The notes: generated by a model not told the origin, from the sequence alone. Positions 45,151 through 55,345 are shown, counted from the first letter of the stretch. The stretch: 64,000 bases of DNA from Pseudodesulfovibrio sp. S3 (GCF_004025585.1 NZ_QTZO01000002.1:248001-312000), one strand, 5' to 3'. Made by a program: numbers and translations.

Positions 45151-45766
45151 TGAACGGCATCTCCTGCCTGCCTATGGAAGCGGCGCTGAAGTGCAGGGAG
45201 TTGATCAGGTCGAATCCGCATCGGCCGCTCAAATCGATGATGGAAGACAGGGAATGCAGTTGCATGAAGACCGGGGAATGCTCGTTACGACCGGTTATGC
45301 GCCGCTCTTTTTCTCCCCCCTCCCCCTGATCCGGGACCACGAAAGCAAAGATGCCGCCTTGTTTCAGTACACGGCTTACTTCGACAAAGATCACTGACAG
45401 GTCACTGAAAACATGCAGCAACCCTGAACAGACAGCATGATGCACGGCGCCATCGTCCAACGGGTATGGCGCAACGCTCACGTCGTGCTCCAAGAGGCCG
45501 GACGCAAAATTCTTCTGACGGCAAACCGCGAGCATTTCGCTGGAAAAGTCCAATCCGATCACCCTGAGGCCGACCCGGTGAAACAGGATGGAGGCCAACC
45601 CCGTCCCTATCCCGACGTCCAGAACTGTTTCCCCCGGGTTGACATACCGATAGCTCAAACCGAAAAGAATATCGGGGTCCAACCACCCGGCCTGTTCAGC
45701 CTTCTGGTCATATTGCAGCACATGATCACCGGTGAAGGCTTTTCTGATTCTGGCGTTGTCTGTCAT
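45125..45766 (-). CDS. Class I SAM-dependent methyltransferase
   Basis: 213 residues; GGAAAC precedes the ATG. Motif I is VLDVGIGTGLASILF, followed by RVIGLDFSSEMLAVC, DGAVHHAVCSGLLHVF and VSRVLKQGGIFAFVVP. It lies 18 bp after the MFS gene of the TonB-receptor/MFS pair on the same strand, so it may modify a small molecule handled by that uptake system. The substrate is not predictable from sequence. Confidence 0.85.
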   Translation of the reverse strand: MTDNARIRKAFTGDHVLQYDQKAEQAGWLDPDILFGLSYRYVNPGETVLDVGIGTGLASILFHRVGLRVIGLDFSSEMLAVCRQKNFASGLLEHDVSVAPYPLDDGAVHHAVCSGLLHVFSDLSVIFVEVSRVLKQGGIFAFVVPDQGEGGEKERRITGRNEHSPVFMQLHSLSSIIDLSGRCGFDLINSLHFSAASIGRQEMPFRAYLARKE

Positions 45767-45784
45767 AGTCTGTTTCCTTTTTGG

Positions 45785-47062
45785 TCAGTTCGAGGAGCTT
45801 CTGACAGCAGCTTCCGAAGAGATATTTCTTTGCTCAGTATCGCGAGACAATCGAAGGGCCATCTCCGCAATAATGAAGCCGAAGACAATGAGCCCGGTCA
45901 GCAGGGAATACAAAAGCGTGAACCCGCAGACATCCCCCAGTTTGCCCGTCAGCGGAGCCGTGACCAGAGGGACCAGGATGAACAGGCTGCTCAACACGGC
46001 GAATCCTGTCCCGGAATTGCGCCCGACACAGGCTCGCATCATCAGGGTATAGCCCCACACGTTAATGCCGCCCATAAGGATGTTGTCCATGGACAAGACG
46101 ATGCCTGCCTCCAAAATGGTAATGGTCCCCACCCTGGACAGGTACACGGCATAGACAGCAAGCAAGATGGTTCCGACGCAAAAGAAACGAAGGTACAACC
46201 GGGATCCGAAACGATTGAGAAACCATGCAGTGGCAATGGTTCCCGCCACTCCAAAAGGAACGGCATAGTGCATCATCAACCGCCCCATGGCGGAAGAATC
46301 CAGTCCGAGGTCCACAAACAGCGGTGTACGCATCATGAAACTGCTGAAGGCAAAGGCAGTGGGAGCGATGAGCACAGGCAACAGCCACCGGACCTCGCGT
46401 CTGCGCAAAAAGATTCGGACCCCGGCTGGCTGCTCCTTGGGGTTCGCGCACTTACGGTAAACCGGCAGGATTTCCTTGTGCAGGAACACGGGAAGGCTGA
46501 GCAGGAACACCGTTGCGGAGAGGGCAATGCACAGGCTTTCCCATCCCAGTGAGCTATGCAGCGCAAGCATCAGACCGCCTCCGAGAAACAATCCCACGTA
46601 GCGTGCTCCGGCCTGGATGGTGTTGCCCCAGGGCCGCTCATGCTCCAGCAGTATGTCCGAGGCATAGCCGTCCACGGCAATGTCGTTGGTGGCCAGCACG
46701 GTATTCAGCACCGTCATGACCAGAAACATGGCGATAAAGGCCGAATCCGGCGGGGTATGCGCGGCCACCAACAGAAGTATGGCGGCCACCCATTGCAAAG
46801 GGAATATCCATGAACGGCGGCGACCCAGGGCTGGGATATAATGGTGGTCCACCCAGGAAGCATACAGGAATTTCAACGCCCAGGGAAAATGCAGGACAAA
46901 AATCCAGCCTATATGGGCCAGGGATACATCGTTTTCACGCATGATTACCGGCAGACTGCCGAAGACATACCCCATGGGTATGGCCTGGCAAAAATACATG
47001 GTGGCCAACAGGAACATCTTGTGGGCCGAGCCGAAGCCCGGCCCATGGAGTCGAATATTCAT
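45785..47062 (-). CDS. Major facilitator superfamily transporter, AmpG/PAT-like
   Basis: 425 residues from ATG 47062; the frame extends further to 47185 but overlaps the TonB receptor gene. Twelve predicted membrane helices. The start MFLLATMYFCQAIPMGYVFG and motif WVDHHYIPALGRRRSWIFP match the AmpG/PAT-type MFS branch. Family members move muropeptides, acetyl-CoA or siderophores. Being 25 bp downstream of a TonB-dependent receptor, it could carry the metallophore taken up by that receptor across the inner membrane, or export a native siderophore. Weak ribosome site, so translation may be coupled to the upstream gene. Confidence 0.85.
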   Translation of the reverse strand: MNIRLHGPGFGSAHKMFLLATMYFCQAIPMGYVFGSLPVIMRENDVSLAHIGWIFVLHFPWALKFLYASWVDHHYIPALGRRRSWIFPLQWVAAILLLVAAHTPPDSAFIAMFLVMTVLNTVLATNDIAVDGYASDILLEHERPWGNTIQAGARYVGLFLGGGLMLALHSSLGWESLCIALSATVFLLSLPVFLHKEILPVYRKCANPKEQPAGVRIFLRRREVRWLLPVLIAPTAFAFSSFMMRTPLFVDLGLDSSAMGRLMMHYAVPFGVAGTIATAWFLNRFGSRLYLRFFCVGTILLAVYAVYLSRVGTITILEAGIVLSMDNILMGGINVWGYTLMMRACVGRNSGTGFAVLSSLFILVPLVTAPLTGKLGDVCGFTLLYSLLTGLIVFGFIIAEMALRLSRDTEQRNISSEAAVRSSSN

Positions 47063-47087
47063 TTCGGTATATCCCGGCCAACGGCCG

Positions 47088-49214
47088 TTAAAAGGTATAG
47101 TCCACCGAAACCCCGAAAGTACGGAGCTTGCCGTCTTCGGCAATGCCTGCCGTGGTATTTTCAAAGGCCACATAATAGCGGTCAAAGAGGTTTTTGGCCC
47201 ACAGGCTGCATTCCAATTGCTTCCACTGGAAGCCGAGGCGCATGTTGACCAGTTCGTATGCCGCCTGCCTGACCGTGTTGGCGTTGTCGAAGTATTGCGG
47301 CCCGACTCCGCTCAGCCCCACGCGTCCGAACAGGTCGCAATCGGCTGCAATCCGGTCGCGGTAGTCCAAGGCGAGTTCGTAGGAATACTCGGGCACGCAG
47401 AAAACGCGTTCGCCCGCATAGTCCACTCCGAGAACCGGGTCCTCGTATTCGTCGAAACGCGCATCGATCCAGGAGGCGTTGCCGCTCAGGGTCCAGGCTG
47501 AGGCCAACTTGAAACGGCTTTCCAATTCAATCCCGGTGCGGTGGGACTTTCCTGCGTTCGCAAGGTACCCCTGCTTGACGGAGGCCTGGTACAGGGAAAG
47601 CTGTTCATTATCGATGGTCGTGTAGAACGCCGCGACATTGACCATCAATCGTTTATCAAATGCAAAGGACTTCACACCGACTTCATACAGCCAGCTCTCC
47701 TCTTCACCGTAGCCTTCGTCCCCGTGCGGAGCTGATGCATCGTTGAAGCCGCCGTTCTTGTGTGCCTTGGCCACGGCAGCATAGGTCATGACCTCGTCGG
47801 TAAAATGCCAGGCCAGGGACAACTTGGGCAGCAGCGCCGTATAGTTCTCCTGCCTGTCAAAGGCCGAGGTGACCGATGACATGCCGTTCGCAAGGATGTT
47901 TGTCCGCGTGGATGCCCCTTTGGCGTGTTCATATTCACCGCGCAAACCCAAGGTCAGGTCAAACCGGGGAAGCACTGCATACGTCGCTTCTCCGAACACG
48001 GCGCTTCCTGTATTCCTGCGGACGGTGTCGAATCGCACCTCCATCCCGGGATTGGGGGAAGCCGAGCCGAAATGGTTGCCCACGATAGTTTCGGAATCAA
48101 AATGATACAGATAGAGTCCGGTGATCCATTTCAACGGTCCGCCATCCTCCGGCGACGTCATGCGGAACTCCTGGGAAAAATTCTTGTCCTTCTGCAGAAA
48201 ACGCTTTCTCATATAGTCCAGCGGAGAGAAGTCGGCATCGATCCATTCGATGCTGTCATAGCCCCGGTATCCGGTAATGGATTGAACCGTGCCCATGGTG
48301 GTCTTCCATTCCGAGTCCAGGCCAGCTCCCCAGAAATCGACATCCTGACTGCCCTCGAAGTCGTGAGAATAATGATAGCGGTCGTCAGCAGAAAAAGTAC
48401 CGGACTGGACATAACCGTTACGTTCTGTCCTCCGGCTGGAGTAGGCCCCGTCGTCATGATGCTGGCCGTCCAGAGACAGGGTCATCTCCCAATCGTCGGA
48501 GGCCTTGTAGCGCAACTTCACACGACCGGCTTTGCCCTCCTTGTTCCGTCCATCGTCGCCACCGGTCTCGATGTCGTTTTCCATGAATCCGTTTTCCGAG
48601 CTGGCCAAGCCGTAAATCCCCAGAAAAAGCTTGTCTTCGATCAGAGGGCCGCTGCAATTGGCCCGCAGTTCCCTGGTTCCGTAGTTGCCGAAGGTGGTTC
48701 CTGCGGTGGACGCGAATTCATTACCCGGCCGGGCTGTATAAATATTGATGACGCCCCCGGTGGTGTTGCGGCCGTATAAAGTGCCTTGCGCCCCCCTGAG
48801 AACCTCAATACGATCCACGTCGAACAGGGGAAAACCGAACATGTACGACTGAATGTAGCTGACTCCGTCCACGTTGAACCCGGTTCCGGACTGTCCCGCA
48901 GGCAGACTCTTGATCCCGCGCAGGAAAAGCAGCCCGTGCTTGCGGCTTCCGAAATCATGAAACTCCAGGTTGGGCACATGCTCGGCAAGATCGCTCATGC
49001 CGTCGATGCCCATGTCCTGAATATCGCTTTGTTCCAGGACGGTCATACTGGCCGGCACTTTCTGCGCTTCTGCGGACCGTTTTTCTGCTTTAACCACAAC
49101 AGTCTCCAGGGTCAGAGGCTCCTTGTCAGGGACTTTTTCAGATGCGGCCAATGCCCCCTCGGGCATGACCGCAAACAGCAAAAACAGTAGACTCCACATG
49201 ATAACAACACGCAT
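47088..49214 (-). CDS. TonB-dependent outer-membrane receptor
   Basis: 708 residues from ATG 49214 (GAGGAG six bases upstream; a TTG two codons earlier is less likely). Signal peptide with cleavage after GALA; TonB box LETVVVKAEKR; plug domain with DGVSYIQSYMFGFPLFDVDRIEVLRG and GRNTTGGVINIYT; then a 22-strand barrel ending FGVSVDYTF. It imports a metal chelate (siderophore) or similar ligand. The AraC regulator upstream and a Fur box before that regulator suggest induction by its own ligand under iron limitation. Confidence 0.94.
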   Translation of the reverse strand: MRVVIMWSLLFLLFAVMPEGALAASEKVPDKEPLTLETVVVKAEKRSAEAQKVPASMTVLEQSDIQDMGIDGMSDLAEHVPNLEFHDFGSRKHGLLFLRGIKSLPAGQSGTGFNVDGVSYIQSYMFGFPLFDVDRIEVLRGAQGTLYGRNTTGGVINIYTARPGNEFASTAGTTFGNYGTRELRANCSGPLIEDKLFLGIYGLASSENGFMENDIETGGDDGRNKEGKAGRVKLRYKASDDWEMTLSLDGQHHDDGAYSSRRTERNGYVQSGTFSADDRYHYSHDFEGSQDVDFWGAGLDSEWKTTMGTVQSITGYRGYDSIEWIDADFSPLDYMRKRFLQKDKNFSQEFRMTSPEDGGPLKWITGLYLYHFDSETIVGNHFGSASPNPGMEVRFDTVRRNTGSAVFGEATYAVLPRFDLTLGLRGEYEHAKGASTRTNILANGMSSVTSAFDRQENYTALLPKLSLAWHFTDEVMTYAAVAKAHKNGGFNDASAPHGDEGYGEEESWLYEVGVKSFAFDKRLMVNVAAFYTTIDNEQLSLYQASVKQGYLANAGKSHRTGIELESRFKLASAWTLSGNASWIDARFDEYEDPVLGVDYAGERVFCVPEYSYELALDYRDRIAADCDLFGRVGLSGVGPQYFDNANTVRQAAYELVNMRLGFQWKQLECSLWAKNLFDRYYVAFENTTAGIAEDGKLRTFGVSVDYTF

Positions 49215-49396
49215 TCTCAACTCCTCTTTCCTTTCAGTTCGGCAGACCCTTTTGATACGGCTGTCGTCTCTCGACGCAGTCGTATGGTGCCGATGACTGT
49301 AAGGAAGAAGGACTGTTGATTTCTACTCGAAGGACTAGAGTTATTGCCCGAATACCAGAAGACGCCCAATGAGCCACCGGGAATCTTGATGCAGGG

Positions 49397-50422
49397 CTAG
49401 CGCCTCTGTCCTGAGGACGTATGAAGATGTTCGCGAAGGGCTTTGAGATAGGCTTTCGGCAGTACGCCGAAACGCTTCTTGTAGGCCGCTGAAAAATGGC
49501 TCAGGTTGGTATACCCTATGTTCCAGGCTACCTCGCTTACGTTCATATTCCCTTCGGCGAAGAATTTCTTCGCTCGTTGCAACCGATACTCCTTGATAAA
49601 GGCGAAGACGGACATTCCGAAAAGCGTTTTGAACCCGGCTTGCATGTTTGCAATGGGCAGATGATACTGATCCGAGAGCTCGGACAGGGTCGGTGGAGCG
49701 GCGTGGCGTTCTTCCAGTTCTTCTCGGATGGCGTGCAGAATGTCCCTAAGTTTGGGGCACAGGGCGGTCCGCGGCCCAGCATTCGAAGGAACCGCAAGAG
49801 ACAGGGCCAACAATTCCATTGCCTTGCCCTCGATATACATCCTGAAATCAGCACTGTTTTTGACGCCGTAAAACAATTCATTGGCCACGGCCTGCACCAT
49901 GGGGGGCTGTCTGTGCTGGCGGACAAAACCGCTGCACCTCTTGTTTTCCAAAACCTTGAGCAGGCATGGCGTCACCTGCTCCATGTCCCGGCCAAGCAAG
50001 GTTCGGAGGGTGAAGGGGTGCACATGGATATGCATGATCCGAATTTTCCTTTTGGCAGGAAAACGGACGGATCCGCACATATTGGGCACGCATCCAAAGC
50101 CAAACTCACCTGCCCCGTTCTTCAATTCCACACTCCCCTGAGCCAGGGTATCCACCGTGTTGATGAAGGAGCCCTCCAGGAAAAAACCGAAATCGATCAA
50201 GGTATTGTTCTTGGTGAATTCCAAAGAGAAGTCATGGGAAAAGCAAGCATCCAAAACAGTAAGAATCAAGCCGCTGCTCAATTGCTCTTGTTGCCACAAT
50301 CGGCCAAACCATGCCGCCCTGTCCGCACTGTTCAGGGAAGGAAAATTCCGGACCGAATTGGACCGGGGCACAGAGTTCGAACAAGGGGGGCAGACGGGCA
50401 CAGAAGCAGCGATGGGACGCAA
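49397..50422 (-). CDS. AraC-family regulator (PchR-like) of TonB receptor
   Basis: 341 residues from TTG 50422, supported by GGAG six bases upstream. Ligand-binding N-terminal half (about 1-240), C-terminal double helix-turn-helix: LSELSDQYHLPIANMQAGFK and NVSEVAWNIGYTNLSHFSAA. This is the arrangement of PchR-type activators that bind a siderophore and switch on the receptor gene next door (49214 on the same strand, 182 bp away). A Fur box just upstream implies iron-repressed expression. Confidence 0.87.
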   Translation of the reverse strand: MRPIAASVPVCPPCSNSVPRSNSVRNFPSLNSADRAAWFGRLWQQEQLSSGLILTVLDACFSHDFSLEFTKNNTLIDFGFFLEGSFINTVDTLAQGSVELKNGAGEFGFGCVPNMCGSVRFPAKRKIRIMHIHVHPFTLRTLLGRDMEQVTPCLLKVLENKRCSGFVRQHRQPPMVQAVANELFYGVKNSADFRMYIEGKAMELLALSLAVPSNAGPRTALCPKLRDILHAIREELEERHAAPPTLSELSDQYHLPIANMQAGFKTLFGMSVFAFIKEYRLQRAKKFFAEGNMNVSEVAWNIGYTNLSHFSAAYKKRFGVLPKAYLKALREHLHTSSGQRR

Positions 50423-50441
50423 GGTTGACTCCGAATGTAAA

Positions 50442-50460
50442 GATTTTGATTTTCATTATC
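50442..50460 (-). promoter_or_regulatory. Fur box upstream of AraC regulator
   Basis: On the minus strand GATAATGAAAATCAAAATC matches the 19-bp Fur consensus GATAATGATAATCATTATC at 17 positions. It lies 20 bp before the TTG start. Confidence 0.65.
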
Positions 50461-50564
50461 AATGATAAGGGTGTATAAATATATCTGCCCAGGCCTGTCA
50501 ACCAGAATGCCCTGCTGCAGAAGTCGTAGTGAACCTATCTCCGGGGAAACATCACCCTTCCGCC

Positions 50565-51848
50565 TCAAAAGCTGTAGCGCAGTGACGTATAAATATTGGT
50601 ATTTTTTTCAAATTGTCCGAAGAACGTGTGCTTCGATTCTCCTGTAAAGACATTCGCACCCAGCCCCACTGTCGTCTTATCCGAGACCTTGTAGCTGATG
50701 TTGGGCCGCAAGTACGCGTCGTTGTCGCTGGGAGAATAATAGGTGTCCAACGCCAGGGTCAGGTTCTGACTCATGAGCAATTGCGTCAACTGCACGGTCA
50801 GCACATGCCGGAACTCGTCTCGCGGTTCACCGATGCTGAGCCCTTTGCGGTATTCAGCATAGTCGCACATCTGCTCGACGTAGTACTGGACGTTTACGTT
50901 GAAATCCTTCCACGCTTCCTGCGTATAGCCGACAAGGTAGCGCATCTCGGAATTGCGGACCGAAGGGTTCTCCCCGCCATGGCTTTCAGGAGAGTCGTAA
51001 TAGACGAATTCCAGATTGCCGATACCCGGACCGACAGCGCCACGGATGCTGCCGCCATAGGCGTTCATTTCCGGAAACGTGGATTCACCCTTGGCGTTGG
51101 TCCCGTTCGGACTTTTCCAAAACCCCCTGTAGAAGTAGAGTGCCAATTCATAATCGTCGATGTTGCGGTATACGCGGGCGGCAAATTCGTCGTCTTCAAA
51201 CCACCGGTCAGGCGTATCGGTCCTGAGAACGTTGTCATTGCCCAACAGTTTTTGTCGGGCGGCGCTCCAGTAGGATATGTATTCGCCGTTTATGTATCTG
51301 TCGGATTCGAATTTGGGCGTATACACGAGATCCACGTTGGCAAAATCGCTGAACACTCCCACCTTGATCGAGGTGCTGGGCGCCTTGAGATACTCCGCGT
51401 CCCTGCCGATGAAAAACGACTGCCAGTCCTTGGGAAACAGGTCGTTGAGAAAGACCAGACCGCCTGTGCCCCAGGTCAGGATTTGTCGACCGGCCTTGAT
51501 GTCCAGAAAGTCGTACGGCCTGGAAAACATCCAGGCCTCCCTCGTCTCGTAGGCAGTGCAGTCAGCCACCACATCCCCGCGGAGATCTCCCCTGAACTTG
51601 AAGTCCACGTTCTCCGTGCTGGTGAATGCCTCCAATTGCAGCCTCGTCTCGGCCACGGAAAGGCCCTTCTCCTCCGGATCGCTTTGTGTGCGGGCACCCA
51701 CGCGGGTTTCCAAAAAACCATACAGCTCCAGTTGCTCCAATATTTGCTCCAGGGGAGAAAGGGAGTCCTCCTCCGCAAGGGCAGCAGGGGCCGGAAAGGC
51801 CAGGGCTGCGAACAGCCCCAGCCATAACCCCATCAAGACTGCTTTCAT
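50565..51848 (-). CDS. Outer-membrane beta-barrel protein, DUF1302-like
   Basis: 427 residues with a signal peptide (cleavage after ALA). The mature protein is rich in alternating aromatic/polar strands (LELYGFLETRVGARTQ, LDIKAGRQILTWGTGG, DFFP-type LNDLFPKDWQSF) and ends in SLRYSF with the terminal Phe of outer-membrane barrels. The strand and loop layout resembles DUF1302/phosphoselective-type porins. It overlaps the LolA-like gene by four bases, in an operon with an RND exporter. It may be the outer-membrane component or acceptor for whatever the exporter moves. Confidence 0.8.
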   Translation of the reverse strand: MKAVLMGLWLGLFAALAFPAPAALAEEDSLSPLEQILEQLELYGFLETRVGARTQSDPEEKGLSVAETRLQLEAFTSTENVDFKFRGDLRGDVVADCTAYETREAWMFSRPYDFLDIKAGRQILTWGTGGLVFLNDLFPKDWQSFFIGRDAEYLKAPSTSIKVGVFSDFANVDLVYTPKFESDRYINGEYISYWSAARQKLLGNDNVLRTDTPDRWFEDDEFAARVYRNIDDYELALYFYRGFWKSPNGTNAKGESTFPEMNAYGGSIRGAVGPGIGNLEFVYYDSPESHGGENPSVRNSEMRYLVGYTQEAWKDFNVNVQYYVEQMCDYAEYRKGLSIGEPRDEFRHVLTVQLTQLLMSQNLTLALDTYYSPSDNDAYLRPNISYKVSDKTTVGLGANVFTGESKHTFFGQFEKNTNIYTSLRYSF

Positions 51849-52666
51849 CGCATCACCTCTTTGGGCGGCCTTCTGAGGTAACGCTCACTGAAAATATCCT
51901 CCTCAAGGGGAATGTCATACTTGATGTCGGAAAAGGACATGACCGTGGAGCTTCCGGTTTCGAGGTTCCTGAACATTGATTCCGTTACCGTTGGAAATAC
52001 TTTATCCCCATTCTGGGTCGCTATTTCTTCAACGTTGAGCACTTCCATGACACGGTACAACGTGTCGCCCTTGTAATAATCCACCTTCATGGGAATAAAC
52101 GTTTTCCGATCTATGTATGCCAAATAATGCGTGAACTCGACGCCTTCCGGGTTCTTTGGCGTGTTCTTGATAACGTAATATCCCTCCAGATCCTCTTGCC
52201 GTTCGTGCCTGTCTTCGCTTGTGTTGCGCCCGGAAATGTCCTCATAAAGGAAATCCGAACCCGCAAAGCTGGTGCGCTTGTCACCGGCCGCGATCCGCTT
52301 TACCAGGTCCAGGCCGGGCATGTAGAGCCAGCGTGCGTCGTCCTGCCCGGGTTCCACGGTCTTGTGCACGAGAAAGGTCATTTTGCGCACGTCTGCCGGG
52401 GCCTTGAAGTAGGTCATGTATTTCTGAGCCTGATCGCATCCAGGCATGTCTTTTCTCAGGATGTTCAGTTCCCTTATGCGCACGCGGTCCTGACTGTCCG
52501 TTATGGTGAAGGTCACCTTTCCCTTGCACGTCTCCCCTTGATACAGGGCCACGTGATTTGCCCTCGTGATAATGGCCTCGGCATCCAGTTCGGTTGCGGG
52601 GCATACCGCTGATATCATCAGGGACAATGCCGTAATAACTGCCAAAACAAGTATGCATCTTTTCAT
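51845..52666 (-). CDS. LolA-like outer-membrane lipoprotein-sorting protein
   Basis: 273 residues from ATG 52666 (AGAGG five bases upstream); an ATG at 52684 is the alternative. A signal peptide ends near VCPA. The mature part (ELDAEAIITRANHVALYQGE, VTFTITDSQDRVRIRELNIL, DDARWLYMPGLDLVKRI) matches the periplasmic half-barrel family annotated as outer-membrane lipoprotein-sorting proteins, which bind acyl chains. It sits between the RND exporter and the outer-membrane barrel, so it may carry a lipid across the periplasm. That triad is common; the cargo is unknown. Confidence 0.85.
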   Translation of the reverse strand: MKRCILVLAVITALSLMISAVCPATELDAEAIITRANHVALYQGETCKGKVTFTITDSQDRVRIRELNILRKDMPGCDQAQKYMTYFKAPADVRKMTFLVHKTVEPGQDDARWLYMPGLDLVKRIAAGDKRTSFAGSDFLYEDISGRNTSEDRHERQEDLEGYYVIKNTPKNPEGVEFTHYLAYIDRKTFIPMKVDYYKGDTLYRVMEVLNVEEIATQNGDKVFPTVTESMFRNLETGSSTVMSFSDIKYDIPLEEDIFSERYLRRPPKEVMR

Positions 52667-52690
52667 TTTAAACCTCTCTATCATTTTGTT

Positions 52691-55345
52691 TTAATACAGT
52701 TTCTCCGACCGGCGCTGTCGCGGAGCAGGTTCACCGGGGAAAAACAACTTTGTCGCGAGCGTTATTATTGCGGGCATGGCAACCAGGGTCAGCGCACCTG
52801 AAAGCATCATGATGGAAGACAGGAGCAGGCTTGTGGTCTGGTAAGGGACAAGGGATGAAACCAGCAGCGGAAGAAATCCTATGGAGATAACCAGCACGTT
52901 TCGACTGATGGCCCTTGCCGGAGCCGCAAACATGCGGGGCACGGTTCGCTCCCACGAGCCCATACGTGAGTGGATGGAACGGCACCGCTCCACAAAGTGT
53001 ATGGCGAAGTCCACTGACATGCCCAGGGTGAGCACACCGAGAACGGCCACCGGCATGTCATAGTCCTTGCCGATTATGCCGATGAAACCGTAGATCATGG
53101 CTATGGTGATGGTCAGCGGGATCATGCACAGCAGGCCCCATTTCACCGACCGGAACAGGAAAACCGTCATCAGCAGCACAATACCGAAGCTGCCCACGAA
53201 CGAGCGCAGCATCCCCTCCACCATTTGGTTTTGCCAGGCAACGTTGATGTATGTCAGCCCGGCCCAGCGGTGCTCGATTTCCACGGGCGGAGGATTCTTG
53301 CTGAAATACTCGTTCACATACCTTTCCACGGCCTCCATGTCCTTGTTGTCGCCGCTGGCGAGCTGGAACAACACGCAGGCGCCGTTGTAGTCCGGGGTCA
53401 CGAAATGCCACAGGTCGTGGGGGCGATGGCTCTGCTGGAACTGCATGTAGCATTCACCGACTCCCTGCAGCGTATCCGGCACACGGTAGTTGCCCAGCTT
53501 GCCGTCGATCATCTCCTGATTGATCTTGCTGACCACATCCGCCGAAGATATCCCTTTCCCCACCAGACCCTGATCTTGAAGCTGCTGTTGCAACCGGGCG
53601 ACATACCGAAGGACTTCCGGCTGCTTGAAAGGCTTCCTCTTCTCTTTTTCAAGGCTGAAGTAGTTGGCGAATTCCTCGTAGACGTAAAAATCCTCATCAG
53701 ACTTGGCGGCTGCGGCATGCTTTTCCGCAATTTCTATGGCCGCATCCAGGAACGATCCATTCGGATTGGCGCTCGTTTCTGCGGACAGGGCCGCGATAAA
53801 CTGCCCGGCCTGTTTGCCGGATTGTGCACTCCCCTCCATGTCTCGGCAAAACTCTGTGAAACGCTTAATTATATTGAGTTGCTCCTCGCGAGAAACGGAC
53901 TGCGCATTCTTGCCTTCCAGAATCAGATAGGCGGGATACGTTCCGCTGAAATGCCTGGTCAAAGCAGTGTCCGCCTTTCGGATGGGATGACTTGTCGCAA
54001 ACCATTTCACCGGGTTGTCGTTTATCCTGATCTTGGTGATTCCCCATGCCGAAATCGCCACGAGAACCACAAGCAAGGCCACTATGGATTTTGCATGTTT
54101 GAAGGATGCCTTTCCGGTGAAAACCAGAAGCTTTGAAAGCGGAGAGGCTTTTTGCTCCAGCCTGATTGCAAGGCCGAAATTGGCAAAGGCCCTTTGGGGA
54201 AGGACCATGATGTACGCAGGGACGAACAGGATGGTCAGCAGCCAGGCGATCATGATGCCCGCGCCTACGAAAACGCCGAAGACCTGAACAGGAGGAATGG
54301 GTGTCAGGGCAAGGGACATGAAGCCGGCGGCCGAAGTCAGTGAAGTGTAGAGCATGGGCATGAAGAGCGTCTCCAGCACCTTGCGTATCGTTTCCTTGCG
54401 CCCTTTCTCCACCGTGTAGGAATCGAAGAACTCCGACAGGATGTGGATGGAATCCACAACGGAAATCGACATGAGGAACACCGGTATCATGGAACTCATG
54501 ATATGCACCTTGAAGCCGGTTCCGATCATGAACCCCATGGTGATAACCACCGACAACGTGGCAATGATCATGGGCAGGATGGTCAACGAGAGTTTCCTGA
54601 AAAAGAAAAACAGCAGGAGGAATATGGTCCCCATGGCCAGAGGAGAAGACACCATCATTTCCGTGAACATCTCCACGCCAATGGCATCCTGCGCCACGGG
54701 CAGGCCCGTGATGTGGACTTCATCCTCCATGCCCATTTGCGCGACTTTTTCATTGAGCGCAGTATAGACCTTATAACTCAGATGTTTGTCCGTCAGGGGC
54801 AGGTACAGGCAAATGGCCTTGCCGTCTTCAGAGGCCATGCGATCCGCAAGCATGGGGTTGGACATAATCCGTTCACGCACGCCCAATGATTCCTCCCTGT
54901 TGCTCGGCGGAGCAGGCATGAGCCAGTCAAAGGACACGGTGCCCGGTCCGGCCTGGCTAATATGCTCCACCAGGGACGGAGCAATCATGTCCACACTGAT
55001 GACCCCGCCGCTTTTTTCCGGGTCGTCGGGATTTTCCCATCTGAGGGTCTTGGCATATTCAGCCAGCGTATAGATATTGCCCAGAGTCTTCTGGTTGAAC
55101 ACCCCGTCCGGATTGCCTTCGTTCACGATCCCAAGCACCACGATTTCCGAAAGGGCAAAGGTCTTCTTGGCCTGATTGTGGAAGACTCTGGACGGGTCGC
55201 TTGTCGGGAGCATGTGCTCGGGATCGGTGTCTATTTGCACTTGCGGAAAAAACGACCCCGCCAAAACCGCCAACAATATCGTGAACAGGATCGTCGATTT
55301 GCAATGCCCGATGGCAATGGCCACCATGGTATTCTTCAGCTTCAT
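52691..55345 (-). CDS. RND-superfamily exporter (MMPL/hopanoid-exporter-like)
   Basis: 884 residues with twelve predicted membrane helices in two repeats, each with a large periplasmic loop. RND features: GSFFPQVQIDTDPEHMLPTS after the first helix, and the sterol-sensing-like region VVDSIHILSEFFDSYTVEKG and its second-half copy GMSVDFAIHFVERCRS. It exports a hydrophobic or lipid substrate using the proton gradient. First gene of a three-gene operon with the LolA-like and barrel proteins. Its upstream region carries a MarR-type operator and paired palindromes beside the divergent TetR gene. Confidence 0.92.
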   Translation of the reverse strand: MKLKNTMVAIAIGHCKSTILFTILLAVLAGSFFPQVQIDTDPEHMLPTSDPSRVFHNQAKKTFALSEIVVLGIVNEGNPDGVFNQKTLGNIYTLAEYAKTLRWENPDDPEKSGGVISVDMIAPSLVEHISQAGPGTVSFDWLMPAPPSNREESLGVRERIMSNPMLADRMASEDGKAICLYLPLTDKHLSYKVYTALNEKVAQMGMEDEVHITGLPVAQDAIGVEMFTEMMVSSPLAMGTIFLLLFFFFRKLSLTILPMIIATLSVVITMGFMIGTGFKVHIMSSMIPVFLMSISVVDSIHILSEFFDSYTVEKGRKETIRKVLETLFMPMLYTSLTSAAGFMSLALTPIPPVQVFGVFVGAGIMIAWLLTILFVPAYIMVLPQRAFANFGLAIRLEQKASPLSKLLVFTGKASFKHAKSIVALLVVLVAISAWGITKIRINDNPVKWFATSHPIRKADTALTRHFSGTYPAYLILEGKNAQSVSREEQLNIIKRFTEFCRDMEGSAQSGKQAGQFIAALSAETSANPNGSFLDAAIEIAEKHAAAAKSDEDFYVYEEFANYFSLEKEKRKPFKQPEVLRYVARLQQQLQDQGLVGKGISSADVVSKINQEMIDGKLGNYRVPDTLQGVGECYMQFQQSHRPHDLWHFVTPDYNGACVLFQLASGDNKDMEAVERYVNEYFSKNPPPVEIEHRWAGLTYINVAWQNQMVEGMLRSFVGSFGIVLLMTVFLFRSVKWGLLCMIPLTITIAMIYGFIGIIGKDYDMPVAVLGVLTLGMSVDFAIHFVERCRSIHSRMGSWERTVPRMFAAPARAISRNVLVISIGFLPLLVSSLVPYQTTSLLLSSIMMLSGALTLVAMPAIITLATKLFFPGEPAPRQRRSEKLY

